From the NCBI GenBank assembly GCA_963820415.1, contig CAWFZT010000011.1:1-64000 (forward strand): a stretch of 64,000 bases of DNA, written 5' to 3'. The notes beneath the pieces were generated by a model, which was given only the letters and a program-made list of their open reading frames with translations, searched no databases and was not told the DNA's origin. Shown here piece by piece: positions 44,189 through 52,973 of this stretch. The translations under genes and the position numbers were made by a program. Each line of letters begins with the position of its first letter. Positions within the stretch are counted from its first letter, which is position 1. The DNA is from CAWFZT01 sp963820415. Its GTDB lineage: Bacteria; Chloroflexota; Anaerolineae; Anaerolineales; Anaerolineaceae.

Positions 44189-45598
44189 ATGCGTAATCAG
44201 TTGAGTCGACGTGATTTCTTGAAATTGGCGAGTATGGTTACCGGCGCCAGTGCTTTGGCGCTGGCAGGCTGCGCTCCAGCAGTTGCACCGACATCCGCGC
44301 CTGTTGCTGCAGCGACCAGCGCCCCGCCCGCCCAACAACCCGGCGCCCCCGTGCCAGCCCTGCTGCGCTCGGATGCAGGGGAGAAAGATTATTTCGAGAA
44401 GGCAATTTCCCTGTTCGAGTCCAGGAACCCGACCATTAAGGTCACCCGCGTTTATTCTCCAGGCCAGGAACCTTACACAACCAAGCTGGACCTGATGATC
44501 GCCGGCGGCGACCCGCCCGCGATCTATGCACCCTTCTCTGCCCGCGGCTACCGCTACTACGCTTCCAAGGGGTTGAGCCAGCCGCTGGATGATTTCATCA
44601 ACCGCGATAAAGTCGATATGAGCGACTTTTTCGAGGATGCGTTGAAGGGCTGCAAATACAAAGGTCAGTACATGGCACTGCCACTGGATGCCTGGCCGCA
44701 CCTGGTCATATTCAACAGGGACCTGTTCAAAAAAGCCGGGCTGCCCGATCTGACCACCGACTGGACGGATAAGACCTGGGATACGAATGCCTATGCGGAG
44801 CTTGCAAAAAAACTGACCGATCCGGCGACCCAAACCTTGGGATCGAGAATATACAGCAGTGGTTGGCCCGCAGGCTGGGTTTTTGGCACGGACTGGTTCA
44901 CCCCGGATGTCTATGAGACGGGCATTGTGAAAACCTGGATTGGCGACAAAACCCCGCAAACGATCGCGGCGGTGCAGTGGGTTGCCGACATGGTGCTCAA
45001 AGACAAAACTGCCACCACCCCGGCCCAGGAGAAAAGCCTGAATGCCGCGAACCAGAACCCCTTTACGACCGGAAAGATCGCCATGTATGTCGGCAACATC
45101 GGAGATTTGAGCACCCTCCAGCAGATCACCGATTTCGATTGGGGCCTGGCGGCGTTGCCCTTCCCACCCGGCGCCAGCGTCGCGCGCCACTGGCACGTAT
45201 GGATTGACTTCTGGAGTATGATCAAAGGCGTCAAGAACCTGGAAGGCGCCTGGCAACTGCTGAAATTTATGGTCAGCGCCGACGCCCAGAAGATCTACCC
45301 GATCGCATACGGCCCGCAGAGCAGCCTGAAATCACTGGCCAATTATTGGGTCGATACGCAGAAAACGCTCATGCCCAAAAAGACCGACCAGGAATTTCAG
45401 ACGATGATCGATGCGCCCAAATACGAGCAAATCGACCTGGAAAACTGGACGATCAATTTTAGCCCGATTCAAACCCAGGTGATGCAGCCCATGCTGGATA
45501 CGGTCTGGCTGGGCGAAAAGACAGCTCAGCAGGCCATCACATTTGCTACTCCCAAGATGAACCAGGTGATCAAGGACACCACCGCGGGTCTAAGCTGA
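44189..45598 (+). CDS. ABC importer substrate-binding protein (sugar), Tat lipoprotein
   Basis: 469 residues. The N-terminus has the twin-arginine motif LSRRDFLKLASMV and the lipobox ALAGCAP, so it is exported folded by Tat and lipid-anchored. Then a short Pro/Ala/Thr spacer and a family 1 solute-binding fold (IKVTRVYSPGQEPYTTKLDL, MIAGGDPPAIYAPF). The ribosome site AAGGAGGAG is excellent. It heads an operon with two permease genes; no ATPase gene is present, so a shared MsmK/UgpC-like ATPase encoded elsewhere is presumably used. Confidence 0.93.
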   Translation: MRNQLSRRDFLKLASMVTGASALALAGCAPAVAPTSAPVAAATSAPPAQQPGAPVPALLRSDAGEKDYFEKAISLFESRNPTIKVTRVYSPGQEPYTTKLDLMIAGGDPPAIYAPFSARGYRYYASKGLSQPLDDFINRDKVDMSDFFEDALKGCKYKGQYMALPLDAWPHLVIFNRDLFKKAGLPDLTTDWTDKTWDTNAYAELAKKLTDPATQTLGSRIYSSGWPAGWVFGTDWFTPDVYETGIVKTWIGDKTPQTIAAVQWVADMVLKDKTATTPAQEKSLNAANQNPFTTGKIAMYVGNIGDLSTLQQITDFDWGLAALPFPPGASVARHWHVWIDFWSMIKGVKNLEGAWQLLKFMVSADAQKIYPIAYGPQSSLKSLANYWVDTQKTLMPKKTDQEFQTMIDAPKYEQIDLENWTINFSPIQTQVMQPMLDTVWLGEKTAQQAITFATPKMNQVIKDTTAGLS

Positions 45599-45631
45599 TC
45601 GACCATCCGGCATTTTAACAGGAGACCCTTT

Positions 45632-46571
45632 ATGTCAGTGACAGAAATTACGGCAACGCCCATTACAGGCCGGCAGCGACCCTCGAAGCTGCTGCGCAAA
45701 GAATATCTCGCTTTTTACCTGTTCGCCAGTCCCTGGCTATTGGGTCTCCTGTTCTTAATCTTAGGGCCTACCATCGCCTCATTTGTGCTCAGTTTTGCCG
45801 AGTATCCGTTAATTGTACCCCCCACATGGATCGGGCTGGCGAATTATACCAACATGGTCAAGGATGATCTGGTCGTGCAGGCGCTCAAGGTTACTTTTAC
45901 CTACAGCCTGGGGGCCGTGCCGCTGGGGTTGACCGCGGCTTTCCTGATCGCCATCCTGATGAACCAGGGGATCCACGGCATTCGCGTCTTCCGTACCGTG
46001 TATTACATACCTGCCATTATCTCCGGCGTGCCGGTAGCACTGGTGTGGATGTGGGTGCTCAACCCGGATTTCGGTGTGCTCAATTCCGCCCTGCGGACGA
46101 TTGGCATCCAAGGGCCGGCATGGCTGTTCAGCCGGGAGTGGGTCATTCCGGCTTTTATCATGATGAGTTTGTGGAGTGTCGGCTCCCCGATGGTGATCTT
46201 CCTGGCCGGGTCTGCAGGGCATTCCGCAGCACCTCTATGAGGCGGCTGAAATCGACGGCGCCACCACCCTTGAGAGGTTCTTCAACGTCACCATCCCAAT
46301 GATGTCGCCGGTGATCCTGTTCAACCTGGTGATGGGGGTGATTGGTTCTTTCCAGATCTTTACGCCAGCCTATATCATGACCAGCGGGGGACCGGCCAAT
46401 GCCAGCCTGTTTTACGGGTTATACCTGTATGACAATGCCTTTCACTGGCTCAAGATGGGCTACGCCAGCGCCCTGGCCTGGTTGATGTTCATGATCATCC
46501 TCATCCTGACCCTGCTGATTTTCCGTCTTACCGGTCGCTGGGTTTACTACGAAGGTAGCATCCAGAGCTAA
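45632..46571 (+). CDS. ABC sugar importer permease (MalF/UgpA type), one frameshift
   Basis: Reads intact from ATG 45632 to about 46205 with five hydrophobic segments (YLFASPWLLGLLFLILGPT, PLIVPPTWIGLANYTNM). It then needs a one-base correction at GGGTCTGCAGGG to continue as QGIPQHLYEAAEIDGATTLE, the EAA loop that contacts the ATPase, and on to VYYEGSIQS at 46571. About 312 residues. The uncorrected frame ends at 46240. The break is consistent with an extra T. Confidence 0.85.
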
Positions 46572-46580
46572 GAGAACACA

Positions 46581-47486
46581 ATGACAGCCACCACTACCTC
46601 CCACCTAGATTACCATCCATCCGAAGCTGAACGGCCCATCTGGTATAAACGCAAAAGCGTGCGCAAAAGGATCAGTTTATGGTCCAACACGATCATCATC
46701 CTGCTCGGAGCGTTAATCCTGATGGTGCCGCTGGCCTGGATGCTTTCCACTTCACTAAAGGCCAACGGCGAGGTTTTTCACCTTCCCATCAGCTGGATCC
46801 CCAGGAAGATCCTTTTCCAAAATTATCCGGATGCGATTACCTATGTGCCTTTCCCGACTTATTACCGCAACAGCCTTTTTATTGCCAGTTTGTCGGTGAT
46901 TGGTGCGGTGCTGTCGTCTTCGCTGGTGGCGTTTGCCTTTGCCCGCCTGCGCGGGCCGGGCAAGAATATCCTGTTTATCATCCTGCTAAGCACGCTGATG
47001 CTGCCCTCGGAAGTGACCCTGGTGCCGGTCTACCTGATCATGCGAAACCTGGGCTGGCTGGATTCTTACCGCCCATTGATCGTCCCCTACTGGTTTGGCG
47101 GGGCCTTCTACATCTTCTTGCTGCGCCAGTTTTTCATGACCATCCCCACCGAGCTGGATGATGCGGCCAAAATTGACGGGGCGACTTTCTGGGATATTTA
47201 TTGGCGCATTATGCTGCCGCTTTCCAGGCCAGCCCTGGCAACCGTGGCCATTTTCTCTTTCTATGACAGCTGGAATGATTTTCGCAGCCCGTTGATCTAC
47301 CTGAATTCCGACAATCTGCTGACCCTGCCGGTTGGTCTGAACTCGTACATGAGCACGCTGGGCAATACGCACTGGAATTACCTGATGGCGGCCTCCCTGC
47401 TGACCCTGATCCCGCCGCTGCTGATCTTCTTCTTCACGCAGCGCTTCTTCATCCAGGGAGCCATTTTAACCGGATTGAAAGGATAA
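46581..47486 (+). CDS. ABC sugar importer permease (MalG/UgpE type)
   Basis: A 301-residue inner-membrane permease with six hydrophobic segments and the EAA-type loop ELDDAAKIDGATFWDIYWRI. It ends in FFIQGAILTGLKG, the typical MalG-like terminus (QGxxxGAVKG). It follows the MalF-like gene by 9 bases and the operon ends at the strong hairpin at 47509-47558. Confidence 0.93.
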   Translation: MTATTTSHLDYHPSEAERPIWYKRKSVRKRISLWSNTIIILLGALILMVPLAWMLSTSLKANGEVFHLPISWIPRKILFQNYPDAITYVPFPTYYRNSLFIASLSVIGAVLSSSLVAFAFARLRGPGKNILFIILLSTLMLPSEVTLVPVYLIMRNLGWLDSYRPLIVPYWFGGAFYIFLLRQFFMTIPTELDDAAKIDGATFWDIYWRIMLPLSRPALATVAIFSFYDSWNDFRSPLIYLNSDNLLTLPVGLNSYMSTLGNTHWNYLMAASLLTLIPPLLIFFFTQRFFIQGAILTGLKG

Positions 47487-47508
47487 ATCCCCTGACCAAA
47501 TGAAGATG

Positions 47509-47558
47509 GTTTTTTGGGGTGTTGGGCGGGCCTAAGCCCGCCCAACACCCCAAAAAAC
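47509..47558. terminator. 23-bp perfect-stem hairpin, bidirectional terminator
   Basis: GTTTTTTGGGGTGTTGG (left arm 47509-47531) and its exact complement (47536-47558) form a 23-bp stem with a CTAA loop. Both ends are T- or A-rich, so it can stop the ABC importer transcript from the left and the glycosidase-like gene from the right. Confidence 0.8.
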
Positions 47559-47596
47559 GGGATCATTAGTGAGTTATCGGGATGGAAGGATAGTAT

Positions 47597-48814
47597 TTAT
47601 TGCCGAACCTGCTCCAGCCGGTCGAGGGGGATGTGGCGCAGGTCCCACGAGATGGACAGCCCGGCGACGCCGGCGCGGTGGACCGCCGCCAGGTCGGCAG
47701 AGATTTGCGCCGGGTTGAGCTGCGCCACGCCCTCGATTTCGACCAGCTCGAAACCGGCCAGCACCGGCGCGGCGCAGGCAGCCACGCCGCGGCGCAGCTC
47801 GCTCTCCAGCGCCTGCGGTGAGAGGCCCTGGCGCTCCAGGACCTGGCGGGTGACTGGCAGGGGCAGCGCGGCGGACTGGCCCAGGCAGGCCAGCGCGGCG
47901 CTTTCACCCAGGCCTGCCCCCTGGGTAAGCTCGTCATATAGCCCGAGCAGCTCAAAGGGCAGCCCGGCCGGGCCGAGGGTATGGGCATAGCTCATCAGCT
48001 TGATCCAATCGGCGACGCGGCTGACCGCCGCCAGGTCCTGCCCGACCATGCCGGTCAAACAGGGCGAAAAACAATCCAGCCCGATCTCCATTCCGGATGC
48101 CCGGAGCTGGCGCGCCAGGGCAGCGATAAAAGCCGTCACGCTCTGGCGGCGGAAATCGAGGAAGCGCGGCAGGTCTGGCAGACCGGCGCCTGCGTAACCC
48201 CCCAGCAGCGCCTCCACCAGCCAGCGGCGCCTGCCGGGCCGGGCGGTCAAGCGCTGCAGGCTGCGCTGGAGCTGCGCCAGGTCGAGGTCGCAGGTGGCAG
48301 CCTTCTCCAGGCAGCAGGGGCAGAAGCATGCCAGGTTTTCCAGCGGGCCGGCGGCGGGCGAGGGGAAACGGATGCGGTCGAGGAAGAAACCTTGGTAAAG
48401 GCCTTCGTCCAGCAGGTCGGCGATACGCTGCTGGATGCCATCCTGCACGGCCGGGTGGTTGGGGCAGACGAAGGTGAACTCAGGCATATCGTGGAAGCCG
48501 CGCACCGGCTCGCCCTGCAGGTTGATCACCTGCCAGGGCCGGCGCGGCTGGAAGCTGCCATCGCCGGTTAACAGCGGGTGCCAGCGGATGAAGCGCATCC
48601 CGCAGCGCCCGGCCTCTTTGCGGCAGGCCTCCAGCAGGCGCGGCGGCAGGCGCCAGCCGATCAGCAAGTGGGTGATGGGCAAAATGTCAGCGGCGCGGCG
48701 CAATTTTTCGACCACGGCGCTTTCATCGAGCTGTTCCAGATCGGGCGCGTCTTCGAGGTATTGGATGGTGAGGATCAGGGTTTTTTCCCTTACCGAAAAA
48801 TACCTTCCGGGCAT
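47597..48814 (-). CDS. TIM-barrel glycosidase-like protein
   Basis: A 405-residue protein with the outline of a glycoside-hydrolase-like (beta/alpha)8 barrel: ILTIQYLEDAPDLEQ, RFIRWHPLLTGDG, LYQGFFLDRIRFPSP (barrel strand with acidic and aromatic residues), the NLACFCPCCLEK cysteine cluster seen in some hypothetical glycosidases, and SGMEIGLDCFSPCLTGM, WIKLMSYAH. The Cys cluster may bind zinc. No signal peptide, so intracellular. ATG 48814 is uncertain because no ribosome site precedes it; the frame shares its 5' end with the degraded toxin-antitoxin remnant. Lies just after sugar importer genes, so oligosaccharide breakdown is a reasonable guess. Confidence 0.7.
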   Translation of the reverse strand: MPGRYFSVREKTLILTIQYLEDAPDLEQLDESAVVEKLRRAADILPITHLLIGWRLPPRLLEACRKEAGRCGMRFIRWHPLLTGDGSFQPRRPWQVINLQGEPVRGFHDMPEFTFVCPNHPAVQDGIQQRIADLLDEGLYQGFFLDRIRFPSPAAGPLENLACFCPCCLEKAATCDLDLAQLQRSLQRLTARPGRRRWLVEALLGGYAGAGLPDLPRFLDFRRQSVTAFIAALARQLRASGMEIGLDCFSPCLTGMVGQDLAAVSRVADWIKLMSYAHTLGPAGLPFELLGLYDELTQGAGLGESAALACLGQSAALPLPVTRQVLERQGLSPQALESELRRGVAACAAPVLAGFELVEIEGVAQLNPAQISADLAAVHRAGVAGLSISWDLRHIPLDRLEQVRQ

Positions 48815-49070
48815 TGCGTAAGGCAGTCAAGCGACAGCACAAATCAGAGACCGATCTAGATGTAACTGCCATTGAGGAATTTCTTGAAAAAGCAAATAAT
48901 ACTGGAAAACTGGTAGGGCTGTTTGCTAACGAACCTGCCACGATTGACCAAATCCTTGGTCAGGCAATGGATGATCGCGAAAATATGCCGCTGTGCCTGG
49001 ATTGTAAGGGCAATAAATGGATAAAGTATTAATGGACACAGTATTGGTGGGTTCAGAAACCCACCCTACG
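48814..49070 (+). pseudogene. VapBC-like toxin-antitoxin remnant
   Basis: Codons from about 48790 onward give LRKAVKRQHKSETDLDVTAI, EEFLEKANNTGKLVGLFANE and QILGQAMDDRENMPL, the C-terminal half of a small antitoxin-like protein. It continues DCKGNKWIKY and stops; overlapping it, ATG 49018 opens MDKVLMDT, the exact look of a PIN-domain (VapC) start, but the frame is interrupted after eight codons by the GGTGGGTT-CAGA-AACCCACC hairpin at 49046-49065. So the toxin is gone and the antitoxin lacks its beginning. Confidence 0.5.
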
Positions 49071-49102
49071 TTATTATCTCTGTGCCTCAGCGGTGAATAT
49101 TC

Positions 49103-50215
49103 TTATTCCTTCAGCCCGGTCAGTTTCACGCCCTGGATGAACGTTTTTTGGGCGAAGAAGAAGGCGATCACGATTGGCACGGTGAATACCACTGCCGCTG
49201 CCATGAGCAGGTTATAGGCCACCGAGTGCTGCCCCTGGAAGTCCTGCAGGCCGAGCGCCATGGTGAAATGGATGGGGTTGGTCAGGTAAAGCAGTGGGCC
49301 GGTAAAGTCGTTCCACGACCACAGGAAGGTGGTGATTGTCACCACCGCCAGCACCGGCACCGACAGGGGCATGACGATGCGCGAGAAAATATCCCACTCG
49401 CTGGCGCCATCCACCCGCGCCGCGTCGCACATCTCCTCCGGGATGGTGCGGAAAAACTGCCGCAGCAGGAAAATATCCCAGGCGTTGGCAAAAAAGGTGG
49501 GCACGATCAGGGGTAAGAATGTATCCCCCCAGTGCAATTTGGCTGTAAAGAAAATGTATAACGGGATCATGGTGACCTGGAACGGCAGCATCATCGTGCT
49601 CAAGACCAGGATGAAGATCAGGTCGCGCCCGGGCCAGCGCACGCGCGCAAACCCGTAGGCCGCCAGCGTGCAGGAAATCAGCGTGCCGATGATCGAAAAG
49701 AACGACACCACTAGGCTGTTCTGGATGTAGGTCATGAAAGTGACTCCTACGCCCGGGCGGGTGGCGCGGCTCATCGCATTAGAGAAATTCTGCCAGCGCA
49801 GCCCTACTACCAGCACCGGCGTGGCGAACTTCATGCGAAATTCTTGCGCCAGGGCAGAGGGGTTGGCCGGGTCGAGAAAGGTGCCCATGCCTTCTCCCAC
49901 TTTCGTCATCGCCAGTTGTTTGACCGAATTATCTGGCTGGGTGACGTCGTACAGCGGCAGCGGCGTGTCGTTGATCGTAACGCGCAGGTTGTCGTGCGGC
50001 AGCCAGGTGGGCGGGATGCGGAAGACGTCCTGGTCGGATTTAAAGGCGGTCGACAGCATCCAGAAAAAGGGCAGGAAGAAGAACAGCCCGACCAGGATCA
50101 GCGAGCCATGCGACAGCAGGCTGGTCAGCACCCGCCTGGTCAGGTAACGCAGGTGTGCGGCGCGTTCGGAGGGATATGCAGCCGGTTCGGTTTGGTAAAC
50201 AGCGATTTTCGTCAT
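49103..50215 (-). CDS. ABC sugar importer permease (MalG type) with extracytoplasmic insert
   Basis: A 370-residue permease. After the first helix (LILVGLFFFLPFFWMLSTAF) an insert of roughly 100 residues (NDTPLPLYDVTQPDNSV, AQEFRMKFATPVLVVGLRWQ) precedes the remaining helices. The EAA-like loop is EEMCDAARVDGASEWDIFSR, the end is FIQGVKLTGLKE. Compared with the 301-residue MalG-type protein at 46581 the insert is the main difference; such inserts after TM1 are known in MalG-type permeases. Distal gene of the second importer operon. Confidence 0.93.
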   Translation of the reverse strand: MTKIAVYQTEPAAYPSERAAHLRYLTRRVLTSLLSHGSLILVGLFFFLPFFWMLSTAFKSDQDVFRIPPTWLPHDNLRVTINDTPLPLYDVTQPDNSVKQLAMTKVGEGMGTFLDPANPSALAQEFRMKFATPVLVVGLRWQNFSNAMSRATRPGVGVTFMTYIQNSLVVSFFSIIGTLISCTLAAYGFARVRWPGRDLIFILVLSTMMLPFQVTMIPLYIFFTAKLHWGDTFLPLIVPTFFANAWDIFLLRQFFRTIPEEMCDAARVDGASEWDIFSRIVMPLSVPVLAVVTITTFLWSWNDFTGPLLYLTNPIHFTMALGLQDFQGQHSVAYNLLMAAAVVFTVPIVIAFFFAQKTFIQGVKLTGLKE

Positions 50216-50219
50216 GGCT

Positions 50220-51206
50220 TTATCCTGCGTAATAGGTCCAACGGTTAGAGAGGCGCATCAAGAGCAGGGTGCACGCCAGGATGATAATAAACAGGACCCA
50301 GGCCATGGCCGAGGCGTAGCCCATTTTCAGGTATTGGAAGCCGACATGGTAAAGGTAAACGCTGTAAAAAAGGGTCGAATCGAGCGGGCTGCCCAGGCTG
50401 GCCCCCATAGGGCTGGAGGCGCTGGCGAAGACGTAGGCTTGGGTGAAATACTGGAACATGCCGATTACCCCGGTAATCAAGTTGTACAGCGTGATTGGCG
50501 AAACCATCGGGATGGTCACGTAACGCAAGCGCTGCAGCCAGGAAGCCCCATCCAGTTGGGCGGCTTCCAGCAGTGAAACCGGCACGTCCTGCAGGCCCGA
50601 CAGGTAAATAATGATCGTACCGCCGATGCCCCACAGCCCCAGCATGATCAGGGCGGGCTTGGCCCACAGCGGGTCGTGCAGCCAGTCCGGCCCGGGGAGG
50701 CCCAGGTAGCCCAGCACCCGGTTGATCATGCCGCTGGTGGGATTGAGAATCCACATGAACAGCAGCGACCCGGCCACGGTTGGCACGATCGAGGGCAGGT
50801 AGTAGAGCACCCGGTAAATTGACTGCCCGCGCACCTTCAGGTTCAGCAGCACGGCGCACATGAAAGACAACACCAGTCCAAGGGACACGCCGATCAACAC
50901 CATGTAGCCCGTGTTTTCCAGCCCCTTGTAAAAACGCTGGTCGACCAGCATGTCGGAGTAGTTCTGCAGCCCGATCCATACCGGCGGAATTTTGATATGG
51001 TACTCGGTGAAGCTGTAATACAGCGAAGCGATCATCGGGTAGAGGTTGAAGGCCAGGAACCCGATGATCCATAGGGAGATGAAAGCCATACCCGTGGCGA
51101 AATTCCGCCGGGTTTGGCGGCTCCACCCCCAAAAAAGCGGGGGCTTCCCCCAATAAAGCGGGGGCTTCCCTTTTCTCCTGGTTTCTGCTGGAAGTTGTGC
51201 CACCAT
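50220..51206 (-). CDS. ABC sugar importer permease (MalF type) with repeat-encoded N-terminus
   Basis: About 328 residues. Helices and the EAA loop EAAQLDGASWLQRLRYVTIP identify it, with RWTYYAG at the end. The N-terminal cytoplasmic tail, RKGKPPLYWGKPPLFWGWSR, is encoded by the palindromic GGGGGCTTCCCCC repeat at 51126-51170. ATG 51206, GTG 51203 and GTG 51224 are possible starts; AGGAGG sits only 1-4 bases before the first two and within 18 bases of the third, so the start is uncertain. Second gene of the importer operon running from 52973 down to 49103. Confidence 0.9.
   Translation of the reverse strand: MVAQLPAETRRKGKPPLYWGKPPLFWGWSRQTRRNFATGMAFISLWIIGFLAFNLYPMIASLYYSFTEYHIKIPPVWIGLQNYSDMLVDQRFYKGLENTGYMVLIGVSLGLVLSFMCAVLLNLKVRGQSIYRVLYYLPSIVPTVAGSLLFMWILNPTSGMINRVLGYLGLPGPDWLHDPLWAKPALIMLGLWGIGGTIIIYLSGLQDVPVSLLEAAQLDGASWLQRLRYVTIPMVSPITLYNLITGVIGMFQYFTQAYVFASASSPMGASLGSPLDSTLFYSVYLYHVGFQYLKMGYASAMAWVLFIIILACTLLLMRLSNRWTYYAG
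51126..51170. repeat. GGGGGCTTCCCCC palindromic repeat inside a permease gene
   Basis: CCCCCAAAAAAGCGGGGGC, then core GGGGGCTTCCCCC (51139-51151), then AATAAAGCGGGGGCTTCCC, two imperfect units of about 21 bases inside coding sequence. On the coding strand each gives GKPPL(Y/F)WG. The same core lies inverted at 23376 in the ABC exporter gene. Confidence 0.65.
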
Positions 51207-51239
51207 GCCTCCTGTCTTTATCACGCCCTATGTCTGGTC

Positions 51240-51655
51240 ATGGGTTGCCCACCACGTAGGGGAGGGTCTGTTTCGCCGCTCAATTCAATTTTCTTGCCAT
51301 CCAGACCCTCCTCGGCCTGGCGACAGATATGTGCGGCGGGAATAATTGGCCTCATTTCGGCTTCAAACCCTAACAGTTTTCGGAAACCGTTCGGGTTTTA
51401 CCTGAATGTGGGCTACTTGCGATTGCGCCGACAGGGCGACCCGGGTTGTTCGTAAAATTGCCGTTAGGTTAACTTCTGGGTCGCCCCTACCTGACATTAT
51501 GGATTCCGTTTCGTTGAAAAACAGCCTGTGTTTTGGCAGTTGTTCTTCGACCAGGCAATAATCGGGCCATGGCGTTCCCCACGTAGGGATAAGCCCGTTC
51601 ATTTCGGCTTCAAACCCTAACGGTTTTTGGAAACCGTTAGGGTTTTGCCTAAGAA
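51240..51655. repeat. palindrome-rich intergenic region
   Basis: No gene recognised. Two copies of TTTCGGCTTCAAACCCTAAC followed by a pyrimidine/purine hairpin (about 51354-51402 and 51602-51650); the second is AAACCCTAACGG...CCGTTAGGGTTTT. 51426-51492 has GGGCGACCCGGGTTG ... GGGTCGCCCCTACC, related to 35936-36002. CCACGTAGGG occurs twice (near 51255 and 51580). They resemble the palindromes at 17.5, 27.2 and 35.9 kb. Confidence 0.7.
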
Positions 51656-51662
51656 AGGTCGA

Positions 51663-52973
51663 TTATTGCCCGGTGAGGGCCTTGTCCAGCAAGGGTTGGA
51701 CCTTCGCCTGAGCGGCTTTCAGCAATGGGCCGGCGTCCTGGCCGTTGTGGACGACTTGTTCCTCGATCGAGGCCAGTTCGGTGCTCAATTCTGTGCCGAC
51801 CGGGCTGGTGAGAGTGTAAGTAGAGTTTTTATCGCCGATCAGGCCAAGGAAGACCTCGAACTTCTGGCTGCTGTGGAAGCGCGGATCGTTGGCGGCCTTT
51901 TTACTGGTCGGCAGGTTGAAGTTGGTCGACATTTCTTCCGCCACAATATCCGGCGACATTATCCAGGCCAGCAGTTTGGCCGAGGCATACTTATTTGCCG
52001 CTCCGGCGGGAATGACCGCCACGGTACCGGCTACCGTGGCGGTGTTCTTGCGTTCCGGATGGTCAGCCAGGGCCGGGAAGGGCGCCACGCCGTAGTTCAG
52101 CTCGGGTTTGAACTTGGAGATGAAGTTGGGACCGGGCTGCCATTCGCCATCTACGTACATAGCGATCTTGCCGGCGTAGAAGCCCTGGTCCGGCGACATG
52201 TAGTTGCCGCCCGCCGAAGCCAGCTTGAGCACCTTGTCGTAGCCATATTTGGAGTAGAACTGCTGCTCCCACTTGAGCATGGCGGCGTATTCCGGCGTAT
52301 CGATGTTGACCTTGGTGCCGTCCGGGCTGTAAATCTTGCTGCCGAACATGGCCAGGTAAAGGTCGGTATGGCTCCAGGCGAAGTCGGGGATGAAGCCAAT
52401 CTGGGTCAGCTCTCCGTTGGCGTCTTTCTTGGTCAGTTTGTCGGCGTATTCAGCCAACTGCTCCATCGTCTGCGGGGGTTTCTCGGGGTCCAGGCCGGTG
52501 GCTTAGAACATGTCCTTGTTCCAGTACAGGGCATAGATATCCGTGCCCCACGGCAGGCAGTAGTACTTGCCCAGGACCTTGCACATGGCCAGCGGCGCCT
52601 CGTAGAAATCCGCCTGGTCGATTTTGGTCGAAGCCATGTAATCATCCAAAGGCAGGATCAATTTGTCGTGCGCCCAGGTGCCGACGTTGTCCGGCCCGCT
52701 CAAGATCAACACGTCGGGCGGCTCGGTGCCAGACAGGGCGGCAATGACCTTGTCATTATCTACCGGGGCATTGACCTCGATCTGGATGCCGTTGGCCTTG
52801 CCGAACTTATTGAACAGGTCTTGTAGTTGGGCGGGGTTATCGCCCCAGGTGATCCAGACCCTCATTTTCTGAGGCATCTTGGCGGCAGCAGGCGCCTGGG
52901 TCGCCTGAGGCGCACAACTGGCAATGAATGCCAGCATGACGATAACAGTGAGCACGATCTGAAGGCGTTTCAT
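51663..52973 (-). CDS. ABC importer substrate-binding protein (sugar) with in-frame stop
   Basis: 436 codons from ATG 52973 (AAGGAGG 8 bases upstream). The N-terminus (MKRLQIVLTVIVMLAFIASC) is a lipoprotein signal with lipobox IASC. The fold is family 1 solute-binding: MRVWITWGDNPAQLQDL, PPDVLILSGPDNV, YYCLPWGTDIYALYWNKDMF. An in-frame TAA at about 52503-52505 follows KDMF; without it the protein continues ATGLDPEKPPQTMEQLAEYA to the end at 51663. Frame is unchanged on both sides, so it is a single base change (for example GAA or AAA to TAA), a true nonsense mutation or an error. Heads the importer operon. Confidence 0.85.

Noticed and set aside
49018..49217. 66-residue protein starting MDKVLMDTVLV
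   Set aside because: Only the first eight codons resemble a PIN-domain start; the rest is mirror sequence of the permease 3' end.
51627..52826. 399-residue reading frame on the plus strand opposite the second substrate-binding protein
   Set aside because: Shadow frame; the minus strand has a signal peptide, ribosome site and solute-binding fold, even with its in-frame stop.
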